From contig CACZPV010000256.1 in the NCBI GenBank assembly GCA_902783065.1, positions 1 to 8,769 on the forward strand: a stretch of 8,769 nucleotides of DNA, read 5' to 3'. The position numbers and the translations under genes were made by a program. Below the pieces are notes generated by a model. It had not been told where the DNA came from. It was given only the letters and a program-made list of their open reading frames with translations, and made no database searches. Source of the stretch: an uncultured Ruminococcus sp. GTDB lineage: Bacteria; Bacillota; Clostridia; Oscillospirales; Acutalibacteraceae. Below are positions 6,285 through 8,769 of this stretch, one piece after another. Position 1 is the stretch's first letter. Every line of letters begins with the position of its first letter.

Positions 6285-6612
6285 ATACTAATTTCTGAAA
6301 GAATACTTGGATTTTCGTTATGTTTTTTTATCAGGTATTAGTAAAAATCAGTTGTTTGCCTTATTCCATTTCAGGTGTGAAAAACAAGCCGGTGACAAGG
6401 ATTACTGCTGTGTATTCCACCATAATGTGAATCAGACGAATTTATAAAAAAGTGGTGAATCAAAAATCCTGAGGGATTTTTTGATTCACCACTGCTTTTA
6501 TCTGACAGTAATCCGTAAAAAAGCATTAATCTGTTTTATTTTGAAAGAAAATTATATCGGACGGCAAAAAGCATGAAGAAGCTAATGCCAATGATATTAT
6601 ACTAATTTCTGA
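6285..6612 (+). repeat. Pair of short direct repeats, 14 bp exact core
   Basis: ATACTAATTTCTGA occurs at 6285-6298 and 6599-6612, 314 bp apart. Weaker likeness continues after each core: AAG or TAG, then CTTGG followed by TTTT, and after a variable stretch a T-run leading to ATCAGG or ATTAGG. One copy lies on each side of the terminator hairpin. This could be a dispersed intergenic repeat or chance in AT-rich DNA; the extended likeness favours the former. Confidence 0.4.
6451..6493. terminator. Bidirectional Rho-independent terminator
   Basis: A 19-bp stem (6451-6469 with 6474-6493, one extra T in the 3' arm) closes on the 4-nt loop TGAG. On the plus strand it is followed by GCTTTTA; on the minus strand the stem is followed by a run of T (from the A-tract at 6446-6450), the better terminator of the two. 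It sits between the convergent secreted-protein gene (ends 6270) and panD (ends 6820) and could end both transcripts. Confidence 0.85.
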
Positions 6613-6819
6613 TAGGAAGCAGGCTTGGTTTTGCAAGGATATTTTTCGCAAAGTCTGTCAATTTTTTATTAGGTAAACACTGAATAAATAGCATTTTAAA
6701 TTTCGTACAAACTCAGAAGTGGTTCTGTGTGTGGTTTCTCCCCACACCCCAAAAGCCGATTAATTAGAGTTTCCTTAGATATTAGTATCAGTACAGCTGA
6801 AAATAATCTTTTTATAAAG

Positions 6820-7224
6820 TTAAAGCTGGTTGATTTCATTACTCAGAACACCGTGTTTTTCGTAATTGGTACTTTTCAGAATATGATTGCTTTCGTCAAC
6901 GAAAACAACTTTTGGTTTGTGTAGATCAGCTTCTTTTTCGTCCAACTGACAGTATGCCATAATAATGATATGATCACCTTTATGAACACATCTTGCTGCC
7001 GCCCCGTTAAGGCAGATCATTCCGGAACCGGTTTTTCCTTCAATAGTATATGTTTCAAAACGGCTGCCGTTTTCAACATCTACGATCTGTACCTTTTCAT
7101 ATTCACGTATACCTGCTGCCTCCAGCAGTCCGGCATCTACCGTGATACTGCCAACATAATTCAGTTCAGACTGAGTAACCACAGCACGATGAATTTTTCC
7201 CTTTAACATTTCTATAAGCATCAT
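6820..7224 (-). CDS. panD: Aspartate 1-decarboxylase, pyruvoyl type
   Basis: Converts L-aspartate to beta-alanine, the amine half of pantothenate. The 134-residue proenzyme self-cleaves between Gly and Ser to make a pyruvoyl cofactor. Seen, numbering from ATG 7224: MLKGKIHRA (6-14) with the active-site-region Lys, the cleavage site YVGSITVD (Gly25-Ser26), ENGSRFETY with the conserved Arg and Tyr, and LNGAAARCVHKGD, the strongest family signature. Start choice: the frame is open to a GTG at 7230, but that lies only about 2 nt after the nearest AAAGG; ATG 7224 lies 8 nt after AAAGG (7237-7233), and its ATGA overlaps the panC stop, suggesting translational coupling. Slightly later ATGs at 7221 and 7209 remain possible. 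Length is normal. Confidence 0.96.
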   Translation of the reverse strand: MMLIEMLKGKIHRAVVTQSELNYVGSITVDAGLLEAAGIREYEKVQIVDVENGSRFETYTIEGKTGSGMICLNGAAARCVHKGDHIIIMAYCQLDEKEADLHKPKVVFVDESNHILKSTNYEKHGVLSNEINQL

Positions 7225-8075
7225 GTACACTGCCTTTCGATAATAAAATTATCAATTAGTCTTGTATTTCCGATATATACAGCTGCAGCGGCAAGAATAT
7301 CTCCTTTTATAGTATCTATGACTTTGATATCGGGGAAGCTGACTATTTCAACATAATCGATTCTTGCTAATGGCTCGGCTGATATAATTTCGCTGATCTT
7401 AGCAATTACAGCAGCAGAGTTTTTTTCTCCGTCAAGTATTAATTTTTTCCCATCGTCAAGAGCTTTGTGAATAATTAATGCTGCCTGACGTTCGGCAGGA
7501 TTAAGGTAGGTATTTCTGGAGCTTTTAGCAAGACCGTCATTTTCTCTGATAATAGGGCAGCCCACGATTTCAATATCAAAATTAAGATCTCTGACCATTC
7601 TTTTAATAACGGCAAGCTGCTGTGCATCTTTCTGCCCGAAATAAGCTCTGTCGGGAGTCGTTATATTAAAAAGCTTCGATACAACAGTGCAGACACCTCT
7701 GAAATGAATGGGACGGCTTTTTCCGCAAAGTTCATCCGATGGACCTGTCATATTAACGAAGGTGACCGCATCCGGATAATACATTTCTTCCGGTGACGGA
7801 TGGAAAATCAGATCCGCGCCTGACTGTTGACAAACCTGAGCATCTCTTTCAAGATTCCGCGGATAGCTTTCAAGATCCTCGTTTGGTGCGAACTGTGTAG
7901 GATTGACAAAATCACTGACAATAACCTTGTCATTTTCCTGTGCAGCTCTTACGATGAGGCTGGCATGACCCTCGTGAAGATATCCCATAGTTGGAACAAG
8001 ACCAATACTAAGACCTTCTTTTTTCCATTTTTTTACATTTTCCCGTACTTCTTTTATTGTGCTTACGATTTCCAT
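7221..8075 (-). CDS. panC: Pantothenate synthetase (pantoate--beta-alanine ligase)
   Basis: Joins D-pantoate and beta-alanine with ATP (via pantoyl-adenylate) to give pantothenate; cytoplasmic. The 284-residue length is typical. Seen: VPTMGYLHEGHASL (27-40) with the HIGH-like HEGH, FVNPTQFAPNEDLESYPR (56-73), FRGVCTVVSKLFNI (125-138), YFGQKDAQQ (145-153) and the KMSKS-like segment RENDGLAKSSRNTYL (177-191). One oddity is VSDFVNP (Asp55) where many homologues have a hydrophobic residue (VSIFVNP). ATG 8075 is 7 nt after GGGAGG (8088-8083). It follows panB with an 84-bp gap without an obvious terminator in this direction and overlaps panD by 4 bp, so the three form one operon. Confidence 0.97.
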   Translation of the reverse strand: MEIVSTIKEVRENVKKWKKEGLSIGLVPTMGYLHEGHASLIVRAAQENDKVIVSDFVNPTQFAPNEDLESYPRNLERDAQVCQQSGADLIFHPSPEEMYYPDAVTFVNMTGPSDELCGKSRPIHFRGVCTVVSKLFNITTPDRAYFGQKDAQQLAVIKRMVRDLNFDIEIVGCPIIRENDGLAKSSRNTYLNPAERQAALIIHKALDDGKKLILDGEKNSAAVIAKISEIISAEPLARIDYVEIVSFPDIKVIDTIKGDILAAAAVYIGNTRLIDNFIIERQCT

Positions 8076-8159
8076 AATGCTTCCTCCCGTAAACAGAGAT
8101 TTTGTAAATAAGTTTTGTTTATATCAGCCTGATTGGCTTTTTAATTTAAATAACATAAA

Positions 8160-8769
8160 TCAATACAGTTTTTCAATAACATCATCATCTATTTGATAAC
8201 AATGTTCTGAGGAAGGAAAATTCCCCTCATTAAGATCTTTTATATAGTTCTGGAATGCGTTTTTCATAATTTCTCCGATATCTGCATACCGTTTTACAAA
8301 TTTAGGTGTAAAATCAGAAAACATTCCCAGCATATCCTGATAAACCAACACCTGTCCGTCGCAGTTATTTCCGGCGCCAATTCCGATAGTAGGAATATCA
8401 AGATCTTTTGTAACTTTTTCTGCAAGTCTGGCAGGAACACACTCAAGTACAACAGAAAACGCACCGGCATTTTGTACAGCTTTGGCATCTTCAACCAGCT
8501 TTTTTGCAGCTTCAAGATTTTTTCCCTGAACTTTAAATCCGCCGAACGCATTGATAGATTGTGGTGTAAGTCCAAGATGCGCCATAACAGGTATACCACA
8601 GTCGGTTATTGCTTTGATCTGCGGGCATACTTCTATGCCGCCTTCCAGCTTAACGGCATCAGCACGTCCTTCCTTCATCAGACGTCCGGCATTAACTACA
8701 GCATCATATACAGAGGTCTGGTATGACATAAAAGGCATATCTACCACAACCATTGCGTTTTTTGCTCCT
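8160..8769 (-). CDS. panB: 3-methyl-2-oxobutanoate hydroxymethyltransferase, 5' part beyond window
   Basis: Makes ketopantoate from 2-oxoisovalerate and 5,10-methylene-THF, the first committed step to pantoate. About 202 C-terminal residues are visible; roughly the first 60-75 of a normal enzyme are missing off the right edge. The frame is open to the edge: an ATG at 8753 is internal, since upstream codons read GAKNA into MVVVDMPFMSYQ, as in full-length PanB. Seen: DMPFMSY, AVKLEGG (the metal/substrate-loop area), PVMAHLGLTPQS, VVLECVPARLAEKVT with the conserved Glu, IGIGAGNNCDGQVLVYQDMLG, and the C-terminal helix YADIGEIMKNAF. It is the first visible pan gene on this strand. The operon promoter must be right of the window. 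Confidence 0.97.
   Translation of the reverse strand, partial: GAKNAMVVVDMPFMSYQTSVYDAVVNAGRLMKEGRADAVKLEGGIEVCPQIKAITDCGIPVMAHLGLTPQSINAFGGFKVQGKNLEAAKKLVEDAKAVQNAGAFSVVLECVPARLAEKVTKDLDIPTIGIGAGNNCDGQVLVYQDMLGMFSDFTPKFVKRYADIGEIMKNAFQNYIKDLNEGNFPSSEHCYQIDDDVIEKLY

Larger units (their letters stand above)
6271..6819. other. Convergent intergenic region
   Basis: There are 549 bases between two converging genes with no credible CDS. It holds a strong hairpin at 6451-6493, an exact 14-bp direct repeat (6285-6298 and 6599-6612) and a GTGTGG/CCACAC stem at 6729-6747 inside a GC-richer patch. A stop-free stretch around 6555-6670 in one plus-strand frame has no start or ribosome-binding site and resembles nothing I recognise. 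The mix of repeats suggests decayed mobile or dispersed-repeat material, which I cannot confirm. Confidence 0.6.

Noticed and set aside
6573..6603. Ten-codon ORF MKKLMPMILY
   Set aside because: Too short, overlaps the direct repeat, and the GGACGG upstream is a poor ribosome-binding site.
6727..6924. 65-residue plus-strand ORF in the panD 3' region
   Set aside because: It overlaps the end of panD antisense, has no ribosome-binding site and no recognisable protein features.
8119..8137. AGCC/GGCT hairpin followed by TTTTT on the plus strand between panC and panB
   Set aside because: Only a 4-bp stem, and no plus-strand transcript is expected there; on the minus strand it has no U-run, so it should not separate panB from panC.
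1..8769. CRISPR array, tRNA, rRNA, phage or complete insertion sequence
   Set aside because: No regular short repeat-spacer series, no tRNA cloverleaf or rRNA segments, and no transposase or integrase reading frame were seen.

Overview
The window looks like an origin-proximal piece of a low-GC Clostridia chromosome. The Ruminococcaceae/Oscillospiraceae range is my best guess, from protein style and the gene order parA-parB-serS; no rRNA is present to confirm it. The DNA is AT-rich, Shine-Dalgarno sites are strong (AAAGGAGG, AGGTGG, GGGAGG), and one gene appears to start at TTG.

Layout. Bases 1-479 (minus strand) hold the 5' part of an ECF-like sigma-70 family factor whose 3' end lies outside the window. 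It is divergent from a plus-strand block: parA/soj (711-1472), a 301-bp gap, parB/spo0J (1774-2631), serS (2813-4090), and, only 23 bp later, a gene for a large secreted protein (4114-6270). That protein has a signal peptide, five Ig-like tyrosine-rich repeats, an SH3b-like domain and a C-terminal transglutaminase-like Cys-His-Asp domain. A near-consensus parS site sits in the parA leader, so a complete ParABS chromosome-segregation module is present. A non-coding stretch (6271-6819) follows, with a strong hairpin that can terminate transcription from both sides and a pair of short direct repeats. On the minus strand, reading inward from the right edge, come panB (5'-truncated by the window edge), panC and panD: the ketopantoate, pantoate-beta-alanine ligase and aspartate decarboxylase steps of pantothenate synthesis. 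panC and panD overlap by 4 bp.

How the genes work together. ParA, ParB and parS move and organise the replication origin; SerRS is housekeeping. PanB and PanC make pantoate and join it to beta-alanine, which PanD supplies, giving the precursor of coenzyme A. The least understood gene is the secreted transglutaminase-like protein, which appears to be expressed by read-through from serS. I see no phage, CRISPR array, complete insertion sequence, tRNA or rRNA. Apart from that protein and the intergenic structures, this is mostly ordinary core genome.
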